Positions 45,701 to 56,748 of a stretch of 64,000 bases of DNA are shown piece after piece. The stretch's first letter is position 1. Each line of letters begins with the position of its first letter. The position numbers were made by a program, and so were the translations under genes. Source of the stretch: Vigna angularis (taxonomy: Eukaryota > Streptophyta > Magnoliopsida > Fabales > Fabaceae); the NCBI RefSeq assembly GCF_016808095.1, contig NC_068977.1, positions 24,329,364 to 24,393,363 on the forward strand, read 5' to 3'. Under the pieces are notes generated by a model. It was not told the DNA's origin and ran no database searches. It saw nothing but the letters and a program-made list of their open reading frames with translations.

Positions 45701-46430
45701 GGGAGAGAGAAAAGCTAGAGGGTTTTGAGAAGAAAAGGCTTTGAGGTTCGCTTCAGGTTGGCTTCATTTTAATCAGAATTTTTTTAAGTAAATTATTTTC
45801 CAAGTTTGTATGTAACATTGGTAGCTAAAACGTGGACAGAATTACGTACAAATAATTGGAGGTACATACGGATCTATCCTTAAATAACTTTCTCACCATC
45901 ACGCGTCAACTTTATATACGACTTTTATATACGGATTTGTCGTATGTAAAAATCCGTATATAATATCCGTATATAATTTTCTTTTTAAAATCCGTATATA
46001 ATATCCGTATGTAATATATATATTATATACGGATTATAATCCGTATATAATAATCCGTATGTAATAGCCATATTTCTTGTAGTGTAAGCATATATTAATA
46101 ACCATGATAAAAATTGATTAAGTAATGGAAAAGAAAAAAATCTACAACGTGATCCTCACTTCTATTATGATCCTCACTTCTATTGTAAACAAGATTAATA
46201 ACTTCATCTTTTACTATATCTCCAAGGAAATGATACTTGATAGAAATGTGCTTGCTTCTTCCATGCAAAATATTATTCTTACACAATTTTGTGGTTGAGT
46301 TATATATTATCACAATAAACAATTGTTGGTCCATAAGTATATTTATCAACCAAATAGCTTGACATGCCCCAATTGTTGTAATTACTAATTCAACCTCAAT
46401 TGTTGATAAAGTGACAATTGGTTACTTTTT

Positions 46431-47500
46431 TTAGCATAATGAAATGGTTGTTGAACCCATCATGAATACATATCTTGTCGTACTTTTTCTATCACAAAGA
46501 TCAATTGCATAATCAATATCTGTGAAACTAAACAAATATGACTTTTCACCCCTATGATAGAATAAGCCATATTCAATGTTTCCTTTCAAGTAAGAAAAAA
46601 ATTCTTTTTGCTTCAAGAAGATGTATCTCTTTCGAACATTCCATGTATCTGCTAGTAATACTTACAACATTCATTATGTCTAGACTTATCATTGTCAAGT
46701 ACATTAGACTTCCCATAACTTGGTTGTAAATAGTGTTGTCAACCTTCTTACCTTTAGATTCTTTAACCAACTTCAAACCTGTTTCCATAGGTGTGCTAAT
46801 TGGATTGCAATACTTCATTTTGAATCTGTTCAAAATTTCATGCACATATACTTTTTGAGATAAAAGTTCATATAGCTTATTATTTTACTTCAATACCCAA
46901 AAAATAATGCAATTTTTCAATCTGTCATATCAAATCATAAACTTCTTGAAATTCGTAAACATAACACCATCATTTTTAATGAAGATTGAATCATCAACGT
47001 ATAAACACACAATTAACATTCTCCTTCCATCACCAATCTTGACAAAAAAAAAATCCTTCTTATGTGTGTTCATATAGGATTTTTTAAAGTTGTCCTTCAA
47101 AAATAAGTGTCAATTTGATTATACGAATCTCGTAGAGCTTGTTTTAATCCATACAAGGCTTTATTTAACATATAAACCTTATGCTCATTTTTAGACTTAA
47201 TATAGCCCAGAGGTTGATCAATGATTTCATGCTCTGCAAGTTCTCCATGTAAGAAAGTTGATTTCACATTCATCTGAAAGGTAGGCCAAGAGTTTTGTGC
47301 CACCAAAGAATTCACAAGTCTAATTGTATCATGTCGAGCTACTAGAGAAAAAACTTATCTATAATCCACACCAAATTCTTGCTTGTAGCCTTTTGCCACT
47401 AAACGCATCTTGGGCTCATTAAGCTCTCCATTGTCTTTCAATTTTGTCTTGTACACCTATTTAACACCAATTGTATTTTTCCCTGTTGGAAGTTCTATTA
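46431..47500 (-). pseudogene. Copia reverse transcriptase and RNase H remains
   Basis: Minus strand: FQMNVKSTFLHGELAEHEII, YMLNKALYGLKQALRD (47315-47097), then LYVDDSIF with the catalytic YVDD near 47000, then RFKMKYCNPISTPMETGLKL, YNQVMGSLMYLT, and finally IDYAIDLCDRKSTTRYVFMM (RNase H start, 46560-46440). Frames switch at least three times and stops are frequent. The upstream part (47340-47500) still reads the RT N-terminal segment with LVAKGY-like residues. Confidence 0.88.
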
Positions 47501-48220
47501 ACTCCCACATTATTTTTTGTATGGCTGCGATTTCATCGTCTATTGCTTGTCTCCATTTTTACTCATTTGTCGCTTCCTCAAAGGATTTTAAATCACAATT
47601 AGGAAAGAAGACAAAGTGAATAAGTGGATCATCAGATTGGGTAATTCCTACCACTTTCAAAATCACTCATCCATGCAAGTCTCCTTCTGTTGTATGGTGG
47701 TCACAAGTCTCTTGTAGTTGCCAAAATTTGTTGGGTAGCACTTTCTTATCTTGTGAAGTGCTTTTTGGTTTTCATCATCAAGATTTGGAAAAATAAGTTG
47801 TTGACCTTATTGACCTGCATTTTCCTTACAATTCCAAAAAAACTCTTCATCAAATACAATATCTCAGCTTATGACAATTTTATTAGTGTTTAGATTATAA
47901 AATTTATAAGCCTTTGAAATATGACTAACATAAAAAAAATACACTTATCTCCTCTGTTGTCCAACTTTCTCCTTTGTTGATATCAAAATGTGAGCACATG
48001 CAATACTCCCAAATATTTTAAAGTGGCTAACATCTAGTCCCATATCACTCTATGCTTCCTTTGGTGCCATATAAATAAGAAAAAGAAGACTTGTTACTCG
48101 TCATGTCATTACTGTAGCCTATAACCACATACCAAATATTTGGCTCAACATTCTTTGTTAATCAGCAAAGTCTCTTCTTCATTTATCTCCACAAAAGTTG
48201 AACTTTTCCTTGTTTCCATC
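47501..48220 (-). pseudogene. Copia integrase and linker, heavily decayed
   Basis: Lies between recognisable RT and zinc knuckle of the same element. Short minus-strand stretches such as FGSIACAHI and YKNQKFYNLN-like residues near 47,890-48,010 fit the integrase C-terminal region. I could not find intact D, D, E residues. Confidence 0.5.
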
Positions 48221-48234
48221 TTGTGATAAGGCAA

Positions 48235-48900
48235 TTGGTATAATATTCAGAAGCGTAATGTCCAAAGTTATGGCATATAACGCACTTGGACTTGTCGTGT
48301 ACCTCTCCTCTACTTTGTATTGAAATTTGTCACTATATTATCTCTCTAATTCTTGTAGGAATTTATGTTTCCTCCTCGTCCTCTCCCTCTCCCTCTACCT
48401 CTAAAGCTATTGGAATGAGTATTGGTAGAAGCCTTCATAACTTGCTCCTTAATATCTAGTTGTTTGAGCTTATGCTTATGCACTAGCAATGAACTTTGCA
48501 GTTTTTCAAGTACAGCTCATCAATGTCTTTAGACTCTTCGATAACACATACAAAAAAGTTGAAATTTGGTGACAAAGACTGAAATATTTTTTTCAACAGC
48601 AATGCCTTTTTCAATTGTCTCCATTGATGCGCATCTTATTCACAATTGTCATCACACGAGATAAGTAATTTGAAATTGATTCACCTGATTTCATTTGATT
48701 TGTTTCAAATATTGCACAGAGAACTTGGAGTTGTTGCCTCTTTGCTTTTTTTAGACCCTTGATATTTCTTCTTCATTGACTCCCAAATATCTTCGGAAGA
48801 CTTTTTGTGTAGAAGGGTATCCATGATCGAACTCCCAAATATCTTCGGAAGACATTTTGTGTAGAATGGTATCCATGATCGATCTATCAATGGTTTAAAA
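48235..48900 (-). pseudogene. Copia gag remains with an altered zinc knuckle
   Basis: Minus strand 48890-48705 reads IMDTLLHKKSSEDIWESMKK, KYQGSKKSKEA (UBN2-type gag pattern W--L---Y-G----). A 60-base segment is tandemly duplicated inside it (48778-48838 and 48825-48885: CTCCCAAATATCTTCGGAAG). The knuckle at about 48280-48235 reads CVICHNFGHYASEYY, so the fourth metal ligand, Cys, is replaced by Tyr. Confidence 0.75.
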
Positions 48901-49216
48901 TAGATAGTTCTTAGCTTTCAAATCTTTCAACTTCATGGTCTCCAACTCTTTTTTTTTCGTATTAGTGAGCACCACACACTAACTTTAGGCACACCATATT
49001 CCATTACTTGCCAAAATTCTTTGGACCTCAAAAAATTGCAGCATATATACTTCAATGATCATATTAACTATCAAAACGAGGAATAACTGGTTGCACAAAG
49101 TTATTAGAAGTCATTGACATGTGCTACTACACTTCCCTTCCAAGTTTAGTATAATTGCAACTAAGAGAATAAAGCTACAATTTTATTCTCTATCTTACTG
49201 TGAGCTCTAATATCAC

Positions 49217-49365
49217 TGTAAAAGTGAGAAGAACTTTATAAAAAATAGAGAATAATTATTCTCTTGCTTATAAATTGATTAGAAAATAAGTCATTTAAAT
49301 AGGCTAACATTAACAACCATGATAAAAACAAGTGAACTAACTCCTAAGAATAAGTAAAAATAACA
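49217..49365 (-). repeat. 5' LTR of the minus-strand copia element
   Basis: Its inner end is CACTTTTACA on the minus strand, followed by the primer-binding site. The counterpart CACTTCTACA ends the left LTR at 41324. Outer border uncertain. Confidence 0.65.
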
Positions 49366-50382
49366 ACCAATATTTACTAACAATATTTTTTACTAGGAAA
49401 AAAATACAAATTTATTTTATTTAAAAAAACTTGTTAAAGAAAGGAGATTCTCTCATTCACTAATAGTTTAAATCCCGTAGATTAAGATTTGAAGTACTGA
49501 TAAGAAAAAGGATATTCTTTCACTATTATTGTGATAGTCCTTTTGTGCCATTCAATTGAGTTTTGCGGACCAAAAGGCACTTAGAATGAGCTATAAGTTA
49601 GTCTCTGGTGAAACATTTTTAGAAGGTTTCGAATGTGATAAATTAATTACTGGAAACCATTGAGATGTAATTGAAAATTTGTGACTGATCTATTGCTTGT
49701 ATTTATATATATTGAATTATATCTTTTTAATGATGTAGTATGTAATATTCACTAACGTTTTATATGATTTTGTGATATTTTCTTCTTCTTTTTTATCATA
49801 ATTAGCAATGGCAGATCTTTGATAACAATTTTGGAATGGTAAAAAAAATATACTCAAAATTTAAATATTTAATTATTGTGGTTAATATAACAGAAGTACA
49901 TAATTTAGTATTGAAACCTTTTGGATGTTTTTCTTTACAAAAATGATAATTTTGAATTTATATTTGATATAAACCTCATTTTAAATAAGTTTTTCTAATT
50001 TCATAATCTTTTTCACTCATTGGATATTCTCATATTTAAGAACGTTTTTTGTATCACATTTCAAATAAATTAATATAAAATACCTCACTTGTTATTCTTT
50101 GAATCTTAAGAAGATTAATTTCTAATTGAATAATTAGATCATTAGTATCATGCTTTAAAATAGATAAATAAATTAAATTTATGTTGTTTTGTTTTCACAT
50201 ATGGAGCTTTCCTTTTATCACTTTTAAAAAATAAATTTATTCTTTTATTCTTGACCAATATAACTATTTTAAAAACAAATAAATTCTTTTAGAAAATAAA
50301 TTCAAAATTAAAAACGGATGAAAAAACACGAGTTAACTTCTCATTTTACATTCATAAAAGAATTACTTACAAAATGTTCAAT

Positions 50383-50423
<41 letters not shown>

Positions 50424-51169
50424 TACTTGAAAGTAATATTTTCCTATCAAATAGATAAGAGAGAATTACTTTTTTTTTTCTTCAATAACAAAACAAAACT
50501 AATAAGAAATAAAAGTAGGATTTTACATTTTATATTTAACTCTCTCTTCTTTTCTTCAAAAAAAAAAATCATTTGAGAGAGTCGGAAACAAGAGCACCTC
50601 AGACTCTCATAATGCTCCATCCTGGCTAATTAGTATGAAAGTAGATAATATTAGAGTGAAGATAAAAGATATGAACAAGTTGTTGTGTATGGAGTAAGTG
50701 AGAGGGAGAAGAGACATAACCGTTAATGTTTTACATTATTAAGCTATAACTATATTATATAAATAGCTATCCTATTTTATTTTTCAAATTTACTTTTTTA
50801 ATAATTAGTTTTTAATTTTAAATAATTATTCATAAGAAAATTATTTCTCAGTTTTATCACTTTAAGAATTATTTTTTCAAATTTAAATAATTATAATAAA
50901 AAATAATTCTTTACACAATATTACTTATAACTAAAATTAATTTATCTATAGTTATATTTATAAATATATATTTATAACTATATATATTTTATGCTTATTT
51001 AATTTTATCATTCCAATTACTATATTTAAAATTTAAAAGTTTGAAAATATTTAAAAAATGCATAAAGCGCTTGTGTTTAAACTAATCATATAATAAATAG
51101 AATGTATACATATATTAATATTTAAACAAATAAATAAATAAATGAATTAAGGATATTTATGTTACATTA
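49366..51169. other. AT-rich spacer, no gene seen
   Basis: Holds a TA microsatellite (50387-50420) and several A/T runs. No supported frame, RNA gene or paired transposon ends. Confidence 0.6.
50387..50420. repeat. TA microsatellite
   Basis: About 17 TA units in the spacer upstream of small-gene copy 4. Confidence 0.95.
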
Positions 51170-51425
51170 ATATATACATTAATTTGGTGTAACATATTTA
51201 ATGATATTGCATAAATATTATAACGCATGCATTAATTTATTACATTAATGACATTATTTATTAATCAAATGCATTCATTTATTACTTTTCTTATTTTAAA
51301 TCTTTATGAAACGGGAAATACTATAAAAATTAATATTAATCCTCTTCCCTTAAACTATTGTCGAAGTTTAAACCATTGTCAGCAGTAATTCTTTTGCTGT
51401 CTCTGAATATTTAGAGTTCAGAGAA
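51170..51425 (+). promoter_or_regulatory. Upstream region of small-gene copy 4
   Basis: TTTGGTGTAACATATTTAATG, ATTATAACGC, ACATTAATTTATTACATTAA and TTACTTTTCTTATTTTAAAT follow the same order upstream of copy 3 (minus, 38.84-38.70 kb) and partly copy 2. ACTATAAAAATT near 51320 takes the TATA position. The leader has GAATATTTAGAGTTC as in copy 2. Confidence 0.6.
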
Positions 51426-51967
51426 ATGGGCATCATCATGGAAAATGATGAAGACGAGGAAGACGCAGACATAAAGTTTTGAAAGAGTGATGAGATTATC
51501 TCAAAATCAAATCAAGGAAGTATACCAAAGGTATCGTAAATATAACTAGATCCTCCACTTTTTTCATTCTTTTGTTTTATTTAGTTTTTCAAATTAAAAA
51601 CATTTCGTTTACTGAACATTGCATTTTTTAATGAGACACACATATTGAGAACTGTTTCAGAATTTTTCTGTAAAAAAACATACATGAAAATGGAGATAAT
51701 AAACATGTCAACCTTAACATATATGAATGAGTGCAGCATAATCTTTTATTTCAAAATGATTCTAATTTCTAACCGAAGCCTTTTTTTTTTTATGAATAAC
51801 AGGATGATGATTTGGGATTATTTAGAAATGGGGATAGTTTTGCTGTCAAAGATGTCAACGTAGGATTCCCCTATTTCATTAGTAATTTCCCATCTGTCAA
51901 ATATCTTCAGCTCCAACATCAGATGGAAATTTATCAGGAGAATAAGATAAGGATGTTAAGTGTCTGA
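51426..51967 (+). pseudogene. Small two-exon gene, copy 4, one premature stop
   Basis: Exon 1 (51426-51530) has 35 codons, the same length and ending (TCAAATCAAGGAAGTATACC, AAAG) as copy 3. It encodes an acidic run (ENDEDEEDADIKF) but codon 19 is TGA where copy 3 has CAA. The donor is AAAGGTATCG and the acceptor ATGAATAACAG (51802). Exon 2 (51803-51967) is open in the family phase for 54 codons (DDDLGLFRNGDSFAVKDVN, then PSVKYLQLQHQMEIYQENK) and differs completely from copy 3. The 3' flank GAGAATAAGAGAAACATTTA at 52030 is shared. Possibly recently inactivated, or a sequencing or editing question at one codon. Confidence 0.5.
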
Positions 51968-53070
51968 GAGTTGCTGTAAAGAGAGAATATTTTGAGCACT
52001 GTTGAATGGTTGGAGGCTTCTCTGAAAAGAGAGAATAAGAGAAACATTTATTGATCTTTTGTAAATATTATAACTTTTCAATGTAATACTACATTTCATA
52101 GTAATTATTGATCTAGACTTTGTGTTTTAACATAAGCCTTTCCATTAACCATGAGTTTCGGTTCTTTATGGCATCCGTAAACCTTCGTACAAAATGTCTT
52201 GGATAAAGCACTAGTTTGCCGTGTGTTTTTGTTTTATGCAAAAACTTAAAGTGACTAAGCAAACTTTACAAAACTAGAATAGAAAGAAATACCTTGGAGG
52301 ATGTGCACCTCAAAATTCAAGAAGCTACACTAAATATAATACACATTCAAGATTGTGGTTTCATTTATGAGAAGTATTACAAGATCATGCATATGTTCAG
52401 TGCAGATATATATTGTTTTCACAACCAATTGACTCTTACTCAACTTGACATTATTCCCAAAGAGGAGAGGTTGATAGGATTGATAATTTAGACCTATATG
52501 GATAACTTCTAGTATAAAAAACTATCTATAAAGTTTAGCCAACTAAATTGCTCAGAATATGCTAAAAATTATGGATTAATGTCACAAAATATACAACTAA
52601 ATATTTTGATGCATAAAACACAAAGTACATATTCTCCTGAATTGAGTACGATGTTTGGTAGTGCAAGTAATATTCTAACTATATATTATAGTTTTCATAT
52701 CAAATAAAATTATATTGTTTATTACTTGAATAAAGTGTAATATCTATATTGTTTAGATAGATTAACATGATATACTTTTCTTTCACAAAATGAAGAGAGT
52801 GGAAAAGATTTACCAACATAACAAGTAAAATCTTCATCTAATAATAATAATTATCATAGAGTTTGACATATGATGTGATTCTTTACAGTAAACTAATTTT
52901 ACATTGTGATATTTATAAAGTCAGTAAACTAATTTACTATCCTATTGAGAATGTGAGATAATTTATAATACATACAGTTAAATACTTTGTCTAAAACAAT
53001 ATTGATTTAGTAACTTTATTAAGAAAGCTAAACTTCTCACTTTTAATATTGTCTAATTATATGTCTAAGA
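51968..53070. other. 3' flank of copy 4 and spacer
   Basis: 52030-52115 is the family 3' end (AACTTTTCAATGTAATACTA). 52263-52370 resembles 39826-39930. The frame at 52294-52491 lies in that duplicated flank and shows no domain. Confidence 0.5.
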
Positions 53071-53568
53071 CACTAGTACAGATCGGGGAAATGACAGCGG
53101 TTATTTTCGTTGATAGACACCGGTTCCTAAACCAAGGCATATTCAGACGAGGTAAAATTTTAGAGCTAGGGAGGCGAGACCGAGAGCGAGGGAAGGCGAG
53201 ACTAAGGGAGCTAGGTTTTCGTTCAATTTGGGGAAAATTCTGGGGAAATAAGAGGCTTATATGCCTCGGTCGTCCTTGGCCTAAGGCAGTAGAGGCTATA
53301 TGCCTCGGTCCTTTCTGCCAAACCGATGTAATATATCCCTTCCACCTCGGGTTTCTCTTAACCGTGTTAGAAACCGCGTCAGAAACCGCTAATTAGGCAC
53401 CGGTTGCCTTCACAACCGAAGTGGTAACTCTTTTTGGCACCGGTCTAGTCTGAACCGAGACCTATAAGGTCTCGTTAATAACGAAATTGCCACCGTGTCT
53501 GAATAGGCAGCGGTTTGGTGTAAAGAGAGGTCTATTGTGCGAGTTTAAAAGCACATTTTGTACTAGTG
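53071..53568. mobile_element. Non-autonomous CACTA element D (498 bases)
   Basis: CACTAGTACAGATCGGGG starts it and ACATTTTGTACTAGTG ends it, with AGA on both sides (53068-53070, 53569-53571), a perfect 3-base duplication. Interior palindrome pairs are GCCTCGGTC/ACCGGTT types. Its last 170 bases nearly match the end of element F (63000-63174), including AGGCAGCGGTTTGGTGTAAA. The plus frame at 53049-53396 is subterminal repeat, not a gene. Confidence 0.92.
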
Positions 53569-54230
53569 AGATTAGTTTTTTTGTTATAATCAGACTATCC
53601 ATTTTTTATGTGAAAAATTATTATAATTATTATCATTTAAAATAAATTTAACTAGAATACATAATTTAATTATTGATCATAAAAGTTACTAAAAAATAAC
53701 TAATATTTTTCTAAAATTTGAAAATTTTATTAAAATAATAAAAAAAATTAAACCATTTTTTTCTATTTTAATTGTATGATAAATGATAGTGAGAATAAAG
53801 TTTGTTAGGCATATCTTAATTCAAGTGTTGGGTTGTTTTTGGTTTTATGAAGGCTTTTTTTATGTGTATTCATATTTTACAATTTTTTCATCTTTTTATT
53901 CTTGTTAATGGTGGTTTGGCTTGTTACTTCACTTACGGTAGAGCGATTAGACAGAAGAATCATCTCTTTTGCTTTTTTGTTTTACCGAGCAGATTTTAAG
54001 AAAGGGCATCTCAAAGCTTATTTCTAAAGACTTATGCTTCTCATTATTGGCCATCGAGGGATACAATTTCCTTCTCATACTCTCTATGTTGATAATATAT
54101 TTTTTTTTCTATAGAGGAGAAATTAGTGCCCTGCAACATTTAAAATCTTTCTTACATGAATATCACACTTTCTTAGGCCAATGTGTTGTCAGACTGGTGC
54201 AATAGAATGATTAGCGTAAACAACAAATCA
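53569..54230. other. AT-rich spacer, no gene seen
   Basis: The frame at 53969-54205 has no recognised domain. No other structure. Confidence 0.5.
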
Positions 54231-55197
54231 AGAGAGGAGTGAATTGATTTCTTATCGTCAATCATGCCTTTAAATATTTTCTCTTGTAATTTAAATTCCT
54301 TAGCAATAATTTAAAACAACTAAGAGAGTAAGGAAGAGAGAAAATTTGCACAAAATGATGTTATATTGGCTAAGATCACAACGATCCACTATCACAATCC
54401 AAGAAACTGTTACAATCACAAAGAAAATAAACAATTTTAAGGTTAGAACACTTCTCTTGTTACTCCAAGAGATGAAACTCACTTTCCTTGAAAGCCACAA
54501 GGGATGAACACCTCCTTCGAATATTTCACAAAGGATGAGCACCTCCTTTGAATCTTCAGAAAGGATGGCAGACTTTGACTCAACAACAACAACAACACTA
54601 AATCACAACTCCCGTGAAAGTTCTTGCTCTATGCCCACACTAAGTTCTTGAAACCACAACTACAAGAGTTACACAAACCCTATAACACACCTATCACAAC
54701 ACATAGCAAAACAAATAAGATTTTCAAAATTCACGTATTTCGTCTTTTAGAATGAGAGTCTCATTCCAATATATAGAGATCTCACTCAAGGATTCCTCGA
54801 AAAATCCCTTGTCAACTATTTAATACGTGATAATTGATTATCTAAATGAGGTAATCGATTATGCATTTAATGTATGCACAATGGTCAAAAACATGCTTGA
54901 AAACTCTCATACTTGCTCATTATAATCGATTATGATAACTCATAATCAGTTAAGGATAATCGATTATCATAAGTTGGTAATCGATTATTCCAAGACAAAA
55001 TTATATTTTGGAAAACCTTTTTAACACACAATACATGTAATAAGGGATAAATAATTCCTTATACATAAAAGTATTGAATTACAAAAGGTTTAACATAAAA
55101 AAAAAGTCTTCATGAAGATCTTCTTGCAACTTGAGCATTTGAGACTTGACTTTGAGACATCATCCAAAATCTTAAGCTTCATCTTTATGTTAACGAT
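54231..55197 (-). repeat. Probable LTR on the minus strand
   Basis: On the minus strand, AAAAAAGGGGAAGATCG at about 55215-55199 looks like a copia polypurine tract, followed by TTAACATAAAGATGAAGC as LTR start. The block contains five AATCGATTAT-type palindromes (54828-54992) and a TATA-like TATATTGGAATGAGAC (54770). The lower border, near 54231, is an estimate; no second LTR was found. Confidence 0.5.
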
Positions 55198-55596
55198 CTT
55201 CCCCTTTTTTATGATGATTAAAACTCCCTTAATTTAAAGCCTTTTGTAACTTGTACTAATTTGTAATGCATACATAAATTTAGGAAAAGGGATTAGTGGA
55301 TAGGAGATAAATAAATTAAGTTCTCTTTAAATATATTTCTCCCCCTTTTTTATCATTATTAAAAATAAGAGCTATGTATGATTATCTTATAACTCCTCCT
55401 TAATATAAGAACTCCCCTGAATATAAGTCATAACTAAAATAAGACAATAAAAAGAAAGGCAAATTATTCATTTTTATTAAACACATGAAACATAACATAG
55501 GAAGAGAATAAAACGCAAATAGGATGCATGAAGGACATCTAGAACTCATCATTGTCATCATTAGCTAGAGGGTTAACTAAGTCTTCTAAGACATGG

Positions 55597-56748
55597 CACT
55601 AGTACAATAAGAAGAAAAGACACCAGTTATTTTTTATTATTGGCATCGGTTTTGAACCCGAGGCATATGTGGGCGAGGTAAAAAGGACAAACTTTATGCC
55701 TCGGTCATGGACTGAGATAAAACTAGATAGGAATATGCCTCGGTTCTTAGATAACCGAGGCAATATCCTTTTTTTTTTTCAGGCAACCAAAAAAACGGAA
55801 CGCAACCAGTACGCAACCAGAAACCAGAAACGGTATGCAACCAGAAATAGAGTGGTGCAAGTCATTGTTTTTCACGCAATCGGAAAATACCAATCGCAAT
55901 CCGAGATCAAAACAAAGGGGAAGATGAAAACAGCGGTGAAACAGAGGGGAAAATCCCAATCCCAATCCGAGATCAAAACAACGACGACATTCCATTAAAG
56001 GGTGAGAGGGTAGCGGCGACTCGCGGTGGATCTGGAGCGGTGGATGAAGATGAAGATACAGAGGGGAAGAATGGCGGAGGCAGAAATTACAGAGGGCTCG
56101 CCGATCTGGAGGGGTGGATCTAGAGCGGCGGAGGCAGCAACGACGGAGGGCTCGCCGATCTGGAGCGGTGGATCTAGAGCGGCGGGGGAAGCAACGATAG
56201 AGGGCTCGCCGATCTGGAGCGACTTGGCAATCTAGACTAGCTTTGCGATGGCAATCTGGAGCGGTGGAGGCAACGGCGGCGAAGGCAGTAGTGGCGGAGG
56301 CAACAGCGGAGGAGGTACAACGACAGAGGCTACAGCAGCGAGAGAGGGGAAGAATGGGAGAGAATAGAGAGGAAGAATAGGAGAGCACAGACAGAAAAGA
56401 AGTGAGAGCACGAGGAAAGAAGAAGATGTTGGGCGGTGGCAGGAGTTGTATGCCTCGGTTTCGCCTAGAACCGAGTTAGTAGTGCCCTTTAGGCATCGGT
56501 TGTTGGGCAACCGAGTTAGTAGCTCTTATCAGACCCATCAGCTATCAGGTGGAGCAGGTTTGGGCAGAGTTTTATGCCTCGGTTTTACGTAGAACTGAGT
56601 TAGTAGCATGCTTTAGGCACCGATTATGGGACAACCGGAGCATATACTTAAGCTATTATTACGAATCTGCCACCGCGCTTTTATACGCTTCGGGTTCGCT
56701 TAAACCGAAGCGTATATTGTGCTTTCTAATCCCTTTTTTTTACTAGTG
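55597..56748. mobile_element. Non-autonomous CACTA element E
   Basis: CACTAGTACAATAAGAAG starts it and CTTTTTTTTACTAGTG ends it. TGG flanks both sides (55594-55596, 56749-56751), a perfect 3-base duplication. Subterminal GCCTCGGTT/AACCGAGGC pairs match element B in order. The centre (56020-56330) is GC-rich, with three units of about 57 bases built on AGGGCTCGCCGATCTGGAG. Frames on both strands there arise from the repeat. Confidence 0.92.
56080..56225. repeat. 57-base GC-rich tandem units in element E
   Basis: GGGCTCGCCGATCTGGAG recurs at about 56094, 56149 and 56203, each followed in the first two units by GGTGGATCTAGAGCGGCGG. Confidence 0.85.

Larger units (their letters stand above)
41413..46084 (-). 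mobile_element. CACTA element G (non-autonomous, 4.7 kb) carrying fragments of two host genes
   Basis: Starts CACTACAAGAAAAATCAC and ends ATTTCTTGTAGTG, giving matching CACTACAAGAAA termini. TAA flanks both sides (41410-41412 and 46085-46087), a perfect 3-base target duplication. 41445-41700 and 45890-46060 are packed with ATACGGATTTTTCCGTATA-type palindromes. Minus-strand exon-like pieces inside include pectin acetylesterase (42962-43200) and formin (44822-44938), each with splice borders. A GC-rich, first-exon-like region lies at 45230-45700. No transposase domain seen. The strand given is that of the captured exons. Confidence 0.93.
41324..49365 (-). mobile_element. Decayed minus-strand copia retrotransposon holding CACTA element G in its 3' LTR
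   Basis: Right (5') LTR 49217-49365 and left (3') LTR 41324-41412 plus 46088-46125 share TAGAGAATAATT, AATAACTC/AATAAGTC, TTTAAAT and AACCATGATAAAAA in order. A minus-strand primer-binding site TGATATTAGAGCTCA follows the 5' LTR at 49216. Between them, in minus order, are gag, zinc knuckle, integrase traces, reverse transcriptase and RNase H, all with many stops. CACTA G (41413-46084) lies inside the 3' LTR. The outer right border is an estimate. Confidence 0.82.

Noticed and set aside
53049..53396. 115-codon plus-strand frame
   Set aside because: It spans the end and subterminal repeats of CACTA element D.
55669..56510. Frames of 109, 213, 69 and 92 codons
   Set aside because: Repeat-driven composition in CACTA element E; no recognisable domain.
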